A DNA stretch of 36,290 bases from Lingula anatina (taxonomy: Eukaryota; Brachiopoda; Lingulata; Lingulida; Lingulidae), in the NCBI RefSeq assembly GCF_001039355.2, contig NW_019775964.1:115586-151875 (forward strand), read 5' to 3'. The notes under the pieces were generated by a model. It was given only the letters and a program-made list of their open reading frames with translations. It was not told where the DNA came from and made no database searches. Position 1 is the first letter of the stretch, and each line of letters opens with the position of its first letter. Positions 22,664 through 34,457 of the stretch are shown one piece after another. The position numbers and the translations under genes were made by a program.

Positions 22664-25600
22664 ATGGCGACTCGAGAGGGAGGAAATTCGCTAGTAGACC
22701 AATTTATTGCAATAACAGGTAAGTGCTAGAGTTTAACGACAAAGTTCTTAGGTTCTCCAGTAAGTGTGATATATTCTGAAATTATGTACGGTTACAAAGT
22801 CCACAGAACGATTCGATGCCGTGTAAAGGGGCGTTCAGTAAAATCACGCTTGGTTGTCTTTTACAGCTTTGCTGAAGTGAAGACCAGTGTCAGTGAAGGT
22901 TGTGAAGATTAGTAAAGTTTATCGGTTGATGATTCGTGAATCAAAAACTACATCAAACGATCCATATTGGACCACATAAGACTACCAAACAGCAACAAAA
23001 ATAAGATATTTAATTGAAATTTAAAGAAGATCCAACCAAACAATTGAAGTTACGGAAGTTTTCAATTAAGATAAATCATATATTTATATAACCTGTAATG
23101 TTATTGGTTTACATACATTTTCCTTTAAAATTGTACTCATCATTAAAGCTCATGAACTGCACCCACTGTCTTCGTGTCATGAATTATTTGAAAAATGAAA
23201 TAGAAGCAGCAACAGCAATTAAGTGATCCCTTTACAAAGACCACCCATACTGCCACATAGCAGAGTGCCTTAACCCATATATGGTAGACTTCAACAAAAT
23301 AATCTGGGTAGAAAAATTCCACAGGGCCCATAAAGTAATCCATGTTTGAGAGCTTAATGACAACCAGGCATCGCTGTTACAGTGCTAGTTTTACTAAATG
23401 CACAGTTATCTAGAGGACGTTTCTTGCAAATTGATTGTGTCCACAATTTTATTTGTATGAGTAGGCTTTTCAGCACTTCCACGAAGCCATATCGTTTTAT
23501 AATTTGTCATCCTAGTTTAGAGGGAGGGCTTGTTTGAAATTAAAACCACCAATAAATGATGCAACTGTTCCCTATCAAATATTTGCAGGTGCTGACAAGG
23601 TTGTAGCAGAGCGATTACTGGAAGCATGTAACGGCAACTTAGAGATGGCCATTGGCATGCATATAGATGGTGCTGCAGGACAAGAGGAGCCGGTACCAAC
23701 ACCTGGCACAAGTAGTCGAGTCTCATCAGCACCAATTCAAGATGACGAGTAAGTTATCATATGACACCACTTTTTTCCTTTGTGCCAGTTGTCAATTTCA
23801 AACAAAATATATTTACATGATTAAGACAAATGTATATTGAATTTTTTAACCCTCTATTTTATCTGGCTTGAAAGTAACCTGTGATGATAGTTTGCTATTA
23901 AGAATGCATATATTGTCAGTTTGACTATGTATAATTATACCATATAATAATATATGATAGCTGTATTGTATGAAAGTTGTTTTGAATTGCCTCTCAATCC
24001 TCTAATCAAAGATGCAGTTGCATCACTTGTTGCAGCTGTGTAACACATAGAGGTACATTACTAAGATTATATTAAATATATTACTTCCTTATATAATGGA
24101 AGCTAGTATCCAAATATTATCGTACATAAATAGTAAGATTGTATTTCATAGTCACATTTTACTCATATGTGAAGGGAACTGGAAATGCAGGGGTATTTTT
24201 TCCTGATTTTTTTCTTTAAACAAATTTTTAAGAATTAATTTTGATGGAAATGTCAACCCAAGATATAGAACCTATTCATCAGATAGTCTAGCTGCCAAGG
24301 TCACCTTCATCTGCACACCTTACTATTTTGTTAAATTGGTTCAGGTAAAAAATTTTGCTTGACAAGACAAAGTTGTTTATGTGCTGTTGAATACAATAGC
24401 CTTTCCTCTAATATTATTATTATTATTTCTTTACTTATACTAGCACATTAATAACCCAAGATTGTTGACTGTGCATTCATATTATTAAAGATACATACAA
24501 AGTCAAATTTTTGTCACAAAAACCAACCAAATGCCAGCATATAGTTTCAAGTAGGATAACTAAGAGAATTACCAAAATGCATTGTTTAATTTTACCCGAA
24601 AATGATGTTTGAACAGATTTTTCTGCTGGCATTCTAAGCTGTATGTCAATGGGGCAGGAAAGTAGGTCACGGAAGTAGGTTAAATTTACAACCATAAATT
24701 TAAAGAAAGAAGCAGTCTAAAGGTATTTTACGGCTGATCGAGTGATCTATTCAGTTTATCCCTTGGCATGTCAAATTTATTTGAGTCATATAAGAATCTA
24801 GTAGAAGTGGTTTACATGTGTTACTGGGAATCCACGCTCCACCGATGCTCGGTTCGTATGTACCTTTAATGACCAATGTTTGGTGTGTTTTACAGAGATG
24901 ACATCAGAGCACCAGATCCACAGAAGCATGAAGTTCTTGTGCACGAATCCTACAGCTTTGGTAATAACCAGAAACTTGGAAGTGTTATGATGGAAGCATT
25001 AACACTATCTGTCTTCTTAATTTTTGCACATTGGCCTCTTTTGTGTTACTCTTTTATAATAAAGATTACAGAATAACAGTTTATGAAAAGCAAGCTATTT
25101 TATTTGTTATCATGATTTCAAGTATAGATTTCAAATGTATGAACATTTTACGGAAGAAAAACTTCCAGAATACATTATATGAGAGCCTACATGATATGTA
25201 ATGTGAAATGGTTAAAATATCCTAAATGTGATCTCACTGATTTTTCAGGTTTCCGAGGACGTCGAAGAACTACAAGATCTGTGTTTGATGGATTCAGGGA
25301 TTTTCAGGCAGAAGCCAGTAAGTATACTGTATATGGTACTGCCACCTATAGGTGTGAATGTCTGCATGCATTTCTTCTAATGTTTTACTTTTTACATCTG
25401 TAAACTTATTTATTAAAATCTAAATTCATAGAGCAATACGACATGAGATGCATTAGGAAATTGACATTACAGAACCAAAATTATTAACCTTAGTGGCAGC
25501 TATTATCTTAAAGGGATAATAACTCTTCGTTTGGGCCAAAAAATGAATTTTCCTGGAGTAAACAACAATTTTCCCATACTTACCAAAAGTCAGTGAATCC

Positions 25601-28600
25601 ATTTTTACATTCAAAGTTAGTCCCTGTTTTTTTTTTTCTAAAAAGTTTGGTTTTTTGTTAAAATCTCTTAAGAGATTATAACAGAGTATAGCTATCAATG
25701 GAGGTCATGTGATCTGAAGACGAGCTCAGATATCAGAATAATAGCTATAACTGCTGTTTTTGTCATAAAACAGAATATATTATATTTCTATGAGTTCTTC
25801 ACAATGTGAAATATAGATCTCATACAAAGAGTTATTATACCTTTAAAGAACTGAGCCACTTTAGCAGAGGTCTCCCATCTCGGGGTGCTTTTCTAGTATG
25901 TTGATGTTCTGATGTATAGGGCAGCAAGAACTAATGCAGGATGAGGGGAAGGTGCATAAGAGAAAAACTCTGGAAGATCTTTTCCGTCCACCTATTGATC
26001 TGGTCTTCAAAGGAACATTCCATGCTGTGAGTACTAGTAACCTTGTTATTTTTGGTTTATTGTGATAGCCATTTATTTTATTTAATTTATTTATTTTTAT
26101 TTAATTTATGAATATTCATTTTATTTATTTTCATTGTTTTTGATACCACAAGAAAATTAAATTCTAAACTGAAAAATGTAAGTGTGGTGCATCAATATAA
26201 TAGACTAAGTAAAATAAGAACAAAAATAATTATTAGATTAGTTGTCTCTCCAGAAAACCAGACCAGATTTTTACACATCCCTAAGTCAGTATGTTAAGTA
26301 CATCACACATTGGAAAGATATATATTTCTTACATTACAAAGTTTTATGTTTGTTGCAATAGGCCAAGGAATATGGCAGCACCAATAACAAGTGGCTGATG
26401 GTGAACATACAGAATGTCCAGGAGTTCTCCTGCCAGGCGCTGAACAGAGATGTGTGGAGTCATGCTGCTGTGAAAACTATCATACAGGAACACTTTGTTT
26501 TCTGGCAGGTAGGTCATGAGTTGTGGCATGAAGGTCATGAATACTAATAGCAGGTGCTTCATGGACACAAGTTGTGGCAGGTAGGTCATGATGTGACAAC
26601 ATGACACCATGGTCTGAAAGTATTTGTTACATACATTTATAATGAGTAAGCCACATTTTTTGATTGATAACAAACTGGCAGGGTTGTCATGATATGTCTC
26701 TTTACAAGACTTTGTGTTTCATGAAAGGTGATATGGTAGATGATGGGCCTCTTCCTTCTTGTAACATTGAATCAGTGATCCGTTGGCTTTCCTTTCTAGA
26801 CTTAATGATATTTGTCATAAAATTACATATCAGTTATTACTCAAATTTAGAACACACATCATCCAAAAAAGAACATCATGAAATGACTTGTTTGTCAGGT
26901 TATCATGGTTTGAGCTCCCAAATGGGATTCATCCCAGATAACCCAGTTTTTCATGACTAAGCTTAAAAAATCTTTTAAGGTATACCATGACAGTGAAGAG
27001 GGGCAGAAGTTTATCAGGTTTTATCCAGTGGACAAGTGGCCATATATTGCTATCTTAGACCCTCAGACAGGTATTAGATTTTTTTCTATTTTAAGAAGTT
27101 GTTTAGTTTTGAAATAAGTGGGGTAGTTTATTTAATTATTTTTTTTTATTTTAAATATTACGTTCTGCTTATTTACAGTTTCTCGAATTATTTTTAAAGT
27201 TCCCCTTAATTCCCCTAGTTATTTTTATTTTATTTATTTTTTTTTTTTCTTTTAACGTTGCATATAAACTGTGTGATTTTGTTGACTCATTACAGTTAAT
27301 ATGGGAAACTAATGAAAAGGTTGCTAAAAGCAGTTTTTTTAATCCTTTTTCAAGGTGAGAAGATGGTGGTGTGGAGTAAAGTGGACCATGTTTCCTTCTG
27401 TGATATAGGTATGTGGAACTGGGTGGTTCAGGGGAACACAAAGAAAATTAGTACAAATTAAGTTTTCCATTTTCCTTGAGTAGCTTTCTGGCCTTTTGAG
27501 ACACCAGGGTCTAAGAATCCACTGATGCAAAGCAGAAAAATGGCCTGTACATGGACAAACTTAGATAACTTACTTTTTTGCCATTTGGCATGGGGCCAAG
27601 GCTAATATTGAATAAATGAATTATAATTGATATGTTACATACTGCTTGGGCCAGCTTGTATTTAAACCATGCTGATATATTTTCCAGTCACAGATTTCCT
27701 GACACACCACCCATCTCCAGATGGCAGTACAGCCACGTCTCCTGCCAAGACAGTCCAACGCAGTGTAAGTCCAATAACTGTTTTTTTCATTTACATAATA
27801 TGCTACTTAATCTTATAAAAAGCTAAAAAAGTATAAGATTGAAAGGCAGTTTTAAACTTTTGTGCACTGTGGTTATATTAATTTATTTATTAATTATACA
27901 AGGAATGAATTTAATAAATTTACAAATAATTACAGTGCACTTATTTTAAGTATTTTTACCTCATGTGTCCATCATCAAGAATAAAAAAGACAGTTATTTC
28001 AATTTCAGATTGTTAATTTTAGTGTTGAGTGTTAACAGTCATACCTTTTTTCTGTTTCCAGGACAGCATCATTGATGCCAGTGAAGACTCCCAGATGGCA
28101 GCAGCTATCCAAGCATCTTTAAAGTCTAATCAAGACAGGCCATCCAAAAATACCAAAAGCAGCCCATCAACAGTGACATTAGACTCAGACTCAGATTCTC
28201 AGGAATTTAGTGGCTCCGAACTGGAAACTTTCTCAGACTCTGACGTTGAAGATTCAACTCCCATGATAAAAAGTGGGAAAGAGGAAACAAAGTGTTCAAA
28301 AAAAGACAAAACCACTTCTAACCCGGACGGAATCTCAAATGGGGTTAATAGTGTGAGGAAAGGGAAAGTTAAAGACACACAGGACTCTCAATCTGGAGAA
28401 ACAGAAAACAGGAAAAGAAAAAGTTCCTCGGACTTTATTGGAAGTGCAGAGAAAAGGATGAAAGAATCTCAGAGTAGTAAACCTGAAAGATGGAAAGATT
28501 TCTTGGGACCTGACACAGACCCTCCTTCCAAAGTAATTGTAAGGTTTCCTGAGAACAAAAGGGAGACCTTTGAAGTCCCGTGTTCATCTAAACTCAGGGT

Positions 28601-29084
28601 AAGTTTTCCATATTCAAGCAGATATTCACTCGACCAAAAAAGTTTGATAACATTGTTATTTTGAATAATTATAAACTAACCATATTTGCTAAGGTAAATA
28701 TTTTAACCAAATCATGATGGATAATGCACCCACATTTCATTACCTTTTTTATACACAGATTTTCCCACTAGGTTACATAGTTTTTAATTATTCAAAAACA
28801 ATTTCATGTTTTTTAACTTTACTGGTCGAGTGTAGTACATGATATTGCTTGTCCATACTGAAGAGAAGTTTCCTTGGAGTCTACTGTATTTTGAAAAATT
28901 TGATAGGCAAAACATTTTTTACAGCCCTTAACACTATTTCGTCGTTTTATTTTGTTCTACTGGAATTAGTGGATAATACTTATAATCAGAAGTTTTCGAA
29001 AAGTATCAACAGAAATGAACCATGGCTGTGTTCCCTGGATATATATAATATTTTAAATGATTAATTAACTTTTGTTGGTCCTAT

Positions 29085-29127
<43 letters not shown>

Positions 29128-29388
29128 TCCCCTCATAAAAATGTACTTATAAATTGATAACCTTTTATACAAATACATATCTTGACTCATATTTTAACAG
29201 TTTGGGGTTTCATTGTGCTTTTTTAGGCCCTGGTGCTATTTGTGGAAGAGCACGGCTTTCCAAACGAGCGATATGAGATGGTGACAACATTTCCTAGGAA
29301 GAAAATATCGCACATGGACTTTGACGACACTTTGAAACAGTGTGGTCTTTTCCCTCAGGAGACTGTGTTTGTACAGGGAAGATCTTAG
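22664..29388 (+). CDS. UBXN7: UBX domain-containing protein 7 (p97 adaptor), 11 exons, 507 aa
   Basis: The product links the AAA-ATPase p97/VCP to ubiquitylated substrates and, in vertebrates, to neddylated cullins. Coding exons: 22664-22718, 23589-23748, 24896-24960, 25249-25317, 25920-26026, 26362-26508, 26980-27070, 27355-27408, 27688-27764, 28062-28598, 29227-29388; all joins keep frame with GT/AG. Domains: UBA about residues 9-48 (LLEACNGNLEMAIGMHIDG); linker with RAPDPQKHEVLV and SVFDGFRDFQAE; UAS thioredoxin-like domain about 125-250 (LFRPPIDLVFKGTF, WLMVNIQNVQEF, NRDVWSHAAVK, YHDSEEGQKF); UIM 283-295 (EDSQMAAAIQASL); an acidic Ser/Asp stretch about 310-335; a basic KRKSS region that could be a nuclear signal; UBX domain about 430-507 with the p97-binding FPR turn at 476-478. 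The human protein is 489 aa with the same order. The start is the first ATG in ACAAATGG. The sequence encoding the last ten residues belongs to a repeat that continues into the 3' UTR. Confidence 0.97.
25507..25848. mobile_element. short inverted-repeat element D1 in UBXN7 intron 4
   Basis: The left end CTTAAAGGGATAATAACTCT is mirrored by the right end AGAGTTATTATACCTTTAAAG. These are terminal inverted repeats of about 22 bp with two mismatches, enclosing about 300 bp of non-coding AT-rich sequence. The interior contains a T run (25628-25638). It fits a non-autonomous transposon. I saw no second copy in the window. Confidence 0.6.
26503..26591 (+). repeat. duplicated splice-donor segment at UBXN7 exon 6
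   Basis: TGGCAGGTAGGTCATGA spans the exon 6 donor (cut after 26508) and recurs exactly at 26575-26591, 72 bp downstream. GGTCATGA also appears between them. Use of the second donor would add 72 bases, in frame, but with a TAA stop after 12 codons, so the upstream donor is the productive one. Confidence 0.8.
29083..29127. repeat. (TTTA)n microsatellite in UBXN7 intron 10
   Basis: About 11 tetranucleotide units roughly 100 bp upstream of the exon 11 acceptor. Similar shorter TTTA tracts occur at about 14945-14970, 15371-15390 and 26078-26130. Confidence 0.85.
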
Positions 29389-29556
29389 TTACAGTTACCT
29401 AGGAAACTGTTTGTATAGGGAATATACCATAGTTACAGTTACCTAGGAAACTGTTTGTACAGGGAAGACCATAGTTACAGTTACCTAGGAGACTGTGTTT
29501 GTACAGGGAAGACCATAGTTACAGTTACCTAGGAGACCGTTTATAGAGAATATCAT
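29353..29556 (+). repeat. minisatellite, 42-45 bp unit, overlapping the UBXN7 stop codon
   Basis: Units: 29353-29397, 29398-29441, 29442-29483, 29484-29527, and a partial unit from 29528. Shared core: CCT(A/C)AGGA(A/G)ACTGT, TTTGTACAGGGAAGA and AGTTACAGTTA. The first unit encodes the end of UBXN7 (PQETVFVQGRS and stop); the others lie in the 3' UTR. The fourth unit preserves the coding-like GAGACTGTGTTTGTACAGGG best. The array therefore arose by duplication of the terminal coding segment. Confidence 0.88.
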
Positions 29557-30165
29557 GTGTCTCAGAGATCATAGATATGGTGCCAGATGACCTTCTTTTT
29601 TAATATTTCCTATGAACTAAGATTTAGGATTTAACTGTTGATATCATTTTAAGATTATAGTTCTTAAGCATTTGTATGTAAAAGCTGTTTTGTATGACGA
29701 ATATCATATCAGGAATATTGTATATACTTTTCAACCATAGTTATAACTTGATATGTTGTCCTTGTATATAGTTAAATTTCAAAATGTATAGATTACTGCA
29801 TAGTTTAGTTGAGGTTAGTTTAGGTTAGTAAAGAGGTACACGATGCTTTCAGAGGCATTAAGACAGGTCACACCTGCAAAAAAGTGATGTTTCTGCCTCC
29901 TTTGGTTTGTTAGTTTTATCCAAAAAAGATACGAATGGAGTTAAGTAAAATTTTCAATTTCGATTAGAAATGTCAGATAGATCTTGGTGAAGATCAATCC
30001 ATTAATCAGTTAGTAATGAGGATGTAGCCTCTTTGGCAGAGGTCTGCGTTGTACCATTTTTTTTTTTTTTTTTTAGTTTTTGCAGTTTTTCTGATTCTTA
30101 TATTACCTCACCTTGATTCTGCTCAGAAGTTTTATTAACATTTTCAGCCTCTTCTGGTTTGGCGG

Positions 30166-30383
30166 AGGGTGCCTTCAGAACCAGTTGATCCGAAGACTAA
30201 CTAGTCCGTGGATCAAATTTGATGTGACCCACTTGAAAGCGAGCAAATATTCAATTGCTATTCCCCTATATATTTTATATGGGACGGCAAGCATGGGAGG
30301 CAGGAATCCACTGTTAAGTGCACGCCATATTTGATATGGGGTCTAATTAGTCATCGGAGCAACTTGGTTGTGAATGCGACCAA
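30166..30383. mobile_element. hairpin (MITE-like) element C2
   Basis: The left arm GCCTTCAGAACCAGTTGATC, then ACTAACTAGTCCGTGGATCA, is mirrored by a right arm containing CGCCATATTTGATATGGGG, GTCTAATTAGTCATCGGAGC and TTGTGAATGCGACC. The arms are diverged but colinear with C1 and C3. No coding capacity. Confidence 0.75.
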
Positions 30384-30648
30384 AGAGTCATAATAAGTAT
30401 CAAGCATAACCTAACAGATCATTTTATTAAATGAGGATCGAAAAAGAAATTTTTTTATTGTTCCCTCTACCCCCTTTTGGCAGAAAGCTTAATATAATTT
30501 GTTATATATATGTATATAAATATACGTTTTTAAATTGTTGACTGTTACGTAGATTTTGTGCCCATTTGTTCAGGTACTTCTCCTACTTCAAATAATGTGA
30601 TATATCACAAATGACAACCTCAGAACTGCTGGTGAAGATCTTTTCGTG

Positions 30649-30654
30649 AATAAA
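30649..30654 (+). terminator. UBXN7: candidate poly(A) signal of UBXN7
   Basis: AATAAA in TTTTCGTGAATAAAAACG, 1.26 kb after the stop. ATTAAA at 30426 is an alternative. On the opposite strand, ATTAAA at 30714-30709 could serve the convergent cyclase gene, which would place the two 3' ends very close together. Confidence 0.4.
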
Positions 30655-30962
30655 AACGTTCATGCAGTACTTGCAGCTTAATACTCTGTAGCAATTACAC
30701 CATGTGCTTTTAATTCTATAAAACATTTTTATCCGGTATCCAAGGACCTGTATGTCGACAGTTTACTGCTATATCGAATCGGTATCCATTGATTCCTTTC
30801 CTTCATTTCAAAAATGGTCGACCCACTTTTTTCCGTAACGGGTAACCTTAACAATTTCAATTAGAATATGTTAATATTTGTCCTTTTTTTTTTTTTTTTC
30901 AAATTTCCCACTTATTAATTCAGTTTTGTTCATCACGACTTGAGAATTTGAACTGTTTCTTG

Positions 30963-31947
30963 TCATCTAACAAAACGCCAGTAGAAAAACGTGTAAATAA
31001 GAACAACTCTTACAGCTGAAGTTTTAAAGATATTTTGGATTTGGTTGCCGCTAGAGGTGTGGTCGTTGTCAAGGAAACGGCAGCTAGATGTTGCTGGTTC
31101 ATCTGCACAGAGTAGATGTCTCAAATCCCTGAAGATGGAAACGTTTATATAAAACATAATTGTTATAAATGCTTGTTTTCCACAGGTACCTGTAAATAAT
31201 GCATGTGATCTTAAGATGTACGCCTAGAATATACTTTTTTTTCTCTCCAAAGTGTATACAGACGGATATATACAAATTCGCTTTCATCATCCCATGCTTA
31301 CGAAAAAAAAATTGAGTGTGCCCGTGTACATTCAGAAAGAAGACTTGAAAACAACTTTCACAATAATTTTAGAACGGTAATTAAAATGTTGATTTGAAAG
31401 ACTGATTAAGAAAATTAAAACTCTAGGCAATATGTCAACTTACGCCGGATCGTCTGTACACTGAAACTTGAACCCGCGTTTTCGTACATCCGCTTGTAAT
31501 TTCAACAAAGTTCCAGAGCCGCATTTTTCACTGAAAAATATAATTCATTTAATGATTAACACCATGCTTATATGTTTAGATTTCCTTTCTTCGTGGGTGC
31601 ATGCTAAATTCTGTGATCTCATGATGGAAGCCTTGTTATACTTGAAAAAAAAAACTATCGACGGTGTTAGATTGAAATTAACGTCGAATGCTTCAGCGCC
31701 AGCACTGACGTGACGATGCGTAAATACTGTCATTCTATAAAATAACTCTTACCGCCCACGGACTCCAAGATCATGAACTACCAGAGCGCGAATCTCGGTC
31801 ACTGTCCCTTCTCTAAGGCTAGGCAACTCGTAGCCATAGAAAATACTGAAGCAAAAAAAAAAAAACACGGATCAGAAGTCGGAATGAATGGTTGCATTGT
31901 GTGTGCTGGCTGTTTGCACTGAATATGTGTTTCCTAATATAGTGAAC

Positions 31948-32016
<69 letters not shown>

Positions 32017-34416
32017 GTGAGTGTATGCGCGCTTAAGCGTGTTGAATATGACGAGAAGAAGGAAGAGAAATACAGAGAGAACACACCTTTCATTGCTGTA
32101 CGCTATGGTGGAACCATTCAATAACACATGGACAGTGCCAGAGGCCAACTCGGCAAACTGGAACATCACAATTTATAAAAATTAATTTTAGGTGAAAATG
32201 AACACGTCTTACATGTATAAGAGGTATATGGTAGGCCGGTGTGACAGGAATGGTAGTTGGCTAGGAACCGTAAGCCGTTCTCCTTTACTTTGTTCAGGTG
32301 ACATTCGCCCCATACCAGTTCTCCGACTTACCTTAATCTGTACTAACCACATGGGACCCTGGACTTCATTAGCTCTCAGCAGCATGCCGTCCCCAAACCG
32401 AAACAGAGAAACGGAGAACTTCTGGCACGAATGCTTCACACGTTAAATCCGATGGCCACATACAACCTTGTACTTCTCATATTTTGTTCTACATTTTCCA
32501 CTTTTCTGTATCATTTTCTAAATTTTCTCAATATTAAAAAAAAACAATACAGTTGGTAAGTTGACCGCTCACCGATTTGATGCCGAAACAAAGATGTTGA
32601 TGAAAACAGCAGTTTACCTTTCTCGACGCCTCGCGCCAAAATGATAATTCTGCCCCCTTCTGGCACTGATGAGACGGCGGGGGACAAGATCTGAAGTTCA
32701 CCCCGGGGTATTGTTTTTGTGCACAAAAATCCAAGTCGTTCACTAGATAACCTGCACAGAAAAAGAAAAGACAGTGCAAATCTTGATATATCCCTTCTAT
32801 TGATTTTATACAATTCCCGCAAGCTTGAGACACAGACCTGTGGCGAAAATCCTTATCAATATTTAAGGTAAACAATTTCAATTTAAGCTGTTAATTGAAT
32901 AAAATATCCTTTATTCTTATGACATTAAACAGCTGATGAAATTCTTCTCTGACACACATATGCTGGTATAATCTCGGTTTGCATAATGTTAAAAGCGTGT
33001 CCCACAGGCAAAAATACAACAACAATCTTTCGCATATATGAATCATGTTGATATGAGACCACCTCGAAACCTGTTTGAAAATCAAATGTCTTTAGATCTG
33101 TATGAGATCACCTTCCCAACCCATCGATTTAGGTGTGGTCGAAACTTATGTTACAGTGTTTGATTTTTTTCTCTTCCCTGGACGTCTTAAAGGTGGTTTA
33201 TTGGTAATTATAAGGGTGCAGGGGTCAGATTGTCACTGTTGATGATTTTCAATATTGGTGATTTTCAGAGTCACCCCAGAGATGATCCCTTACGTACATG
33301 TCAAAAAATGAACCGAAAAAAACCTAAATCATATCTGGACAGGTCATTATAGATATGAAAATATATGGAGAATAAATTGGATGTATATATGATGTTTTAT
33401 TAAAGATCTCACTTTTGTCAGTAAAAGCATGTAGGACAGTGTCTAGGAATTGTGAGGTCGGATTTTCAAAAAGCACTCCCATTCTTTATATAGTGCACAG
33501 AGAAAAATTACTTTCTCTTTTTGAAGAGGGATTATTAGGCCTCACCTGACAATGAATCTGTAATGGTGAAATATCTACCTCCAGACTGGGAATATGTGTT
33601 GGCTAATGTTCTTGTTTTACTCCACAACAGCGTCTGAAAAAAAAACGTGAGATACGTAAAAAAAAAAAAAAAAAAAAAAGAAAAAAGAAACACTGCCATT
33701 AAACACACGGACTGATACAATGAGCTTTTGATGACCCGAGGTCTCACGAATGCGCGTAAAATCGAGCGTGTTTTGCGGGACTTTAAGAAGAATATCCGAG
33801 GATCTTCTGATCCATGGATCAAATATGGCGGATACAACATAAAAGAAGATCCGACTAATCCGCTGATGGTTTCCCCGCCTCCACACGCGCCGTCCTTGCG
33901 TGGGTCTAGCAATTAAACCATATAGACTTGATTTAATCCGTTTAATGGCGCGTGTGGAGGCGGTGAGACCTGATAAGTCGGCTCTTCTTTCATGTAGGGT
34001 CCGCCATATTTGATCCGTGGATCAGTTGATCTTTGGATCTTCTGTTCTGAATGAGCCCTTAAGGGACTAAAGTATTGTCAGATAATGGTAGACTTCAGTG
34101 CCTCGAGACAGCAAATAAAAACGACGGGATTTGTCCAAGGATATTTTTCTGTTTGTTTCATCTATGTACAGTCTATTACGCACTAGTTTTGAGTGTCACC
34201 TTGAAATTGCTTTGTAAGGTGACATTCTCGATGCAAAGACTTTCGCCTTTATCGTTAAACAGTGGACCAAGTTTCACGCGGATTAACGCACATTTTCTGG
34301 TCCGATATGGCGTCTCGCATTGCTGTCGGTTAGGCCATCCCGGGTGATGCCTATTAAATAGCACTGGTTTGTGGACTACGCAGTCTGATTTTTTTATGTT
34401 AAATATGTGCTCTTTT

Positions 34417-34457
<41 letters not shown>

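Larger units (their letters stand above)
29389..30675 (+). other. UBXN7: probable 3' UTR of UBXN7
   Basis: After the stop at 29386-29388 there is the minisatellite, a T run near 30057-30074 and hairpin element C2. Candidate poly(A) hexamers are ATTAAA at 30426-30431 and AATAAA at 30649-30654. If the distal one is used, C2 lies inside the transcript. No coding exon was found here. Confidence 0.45.

Noticed and set aside
31819-32169. 116-codon minus-strand frame with long Ser-Leu and Thr-His runs
   Set aside because: Only its first part is cyclase exon 5. The rest is intron read through the CT/CA microsatellite.
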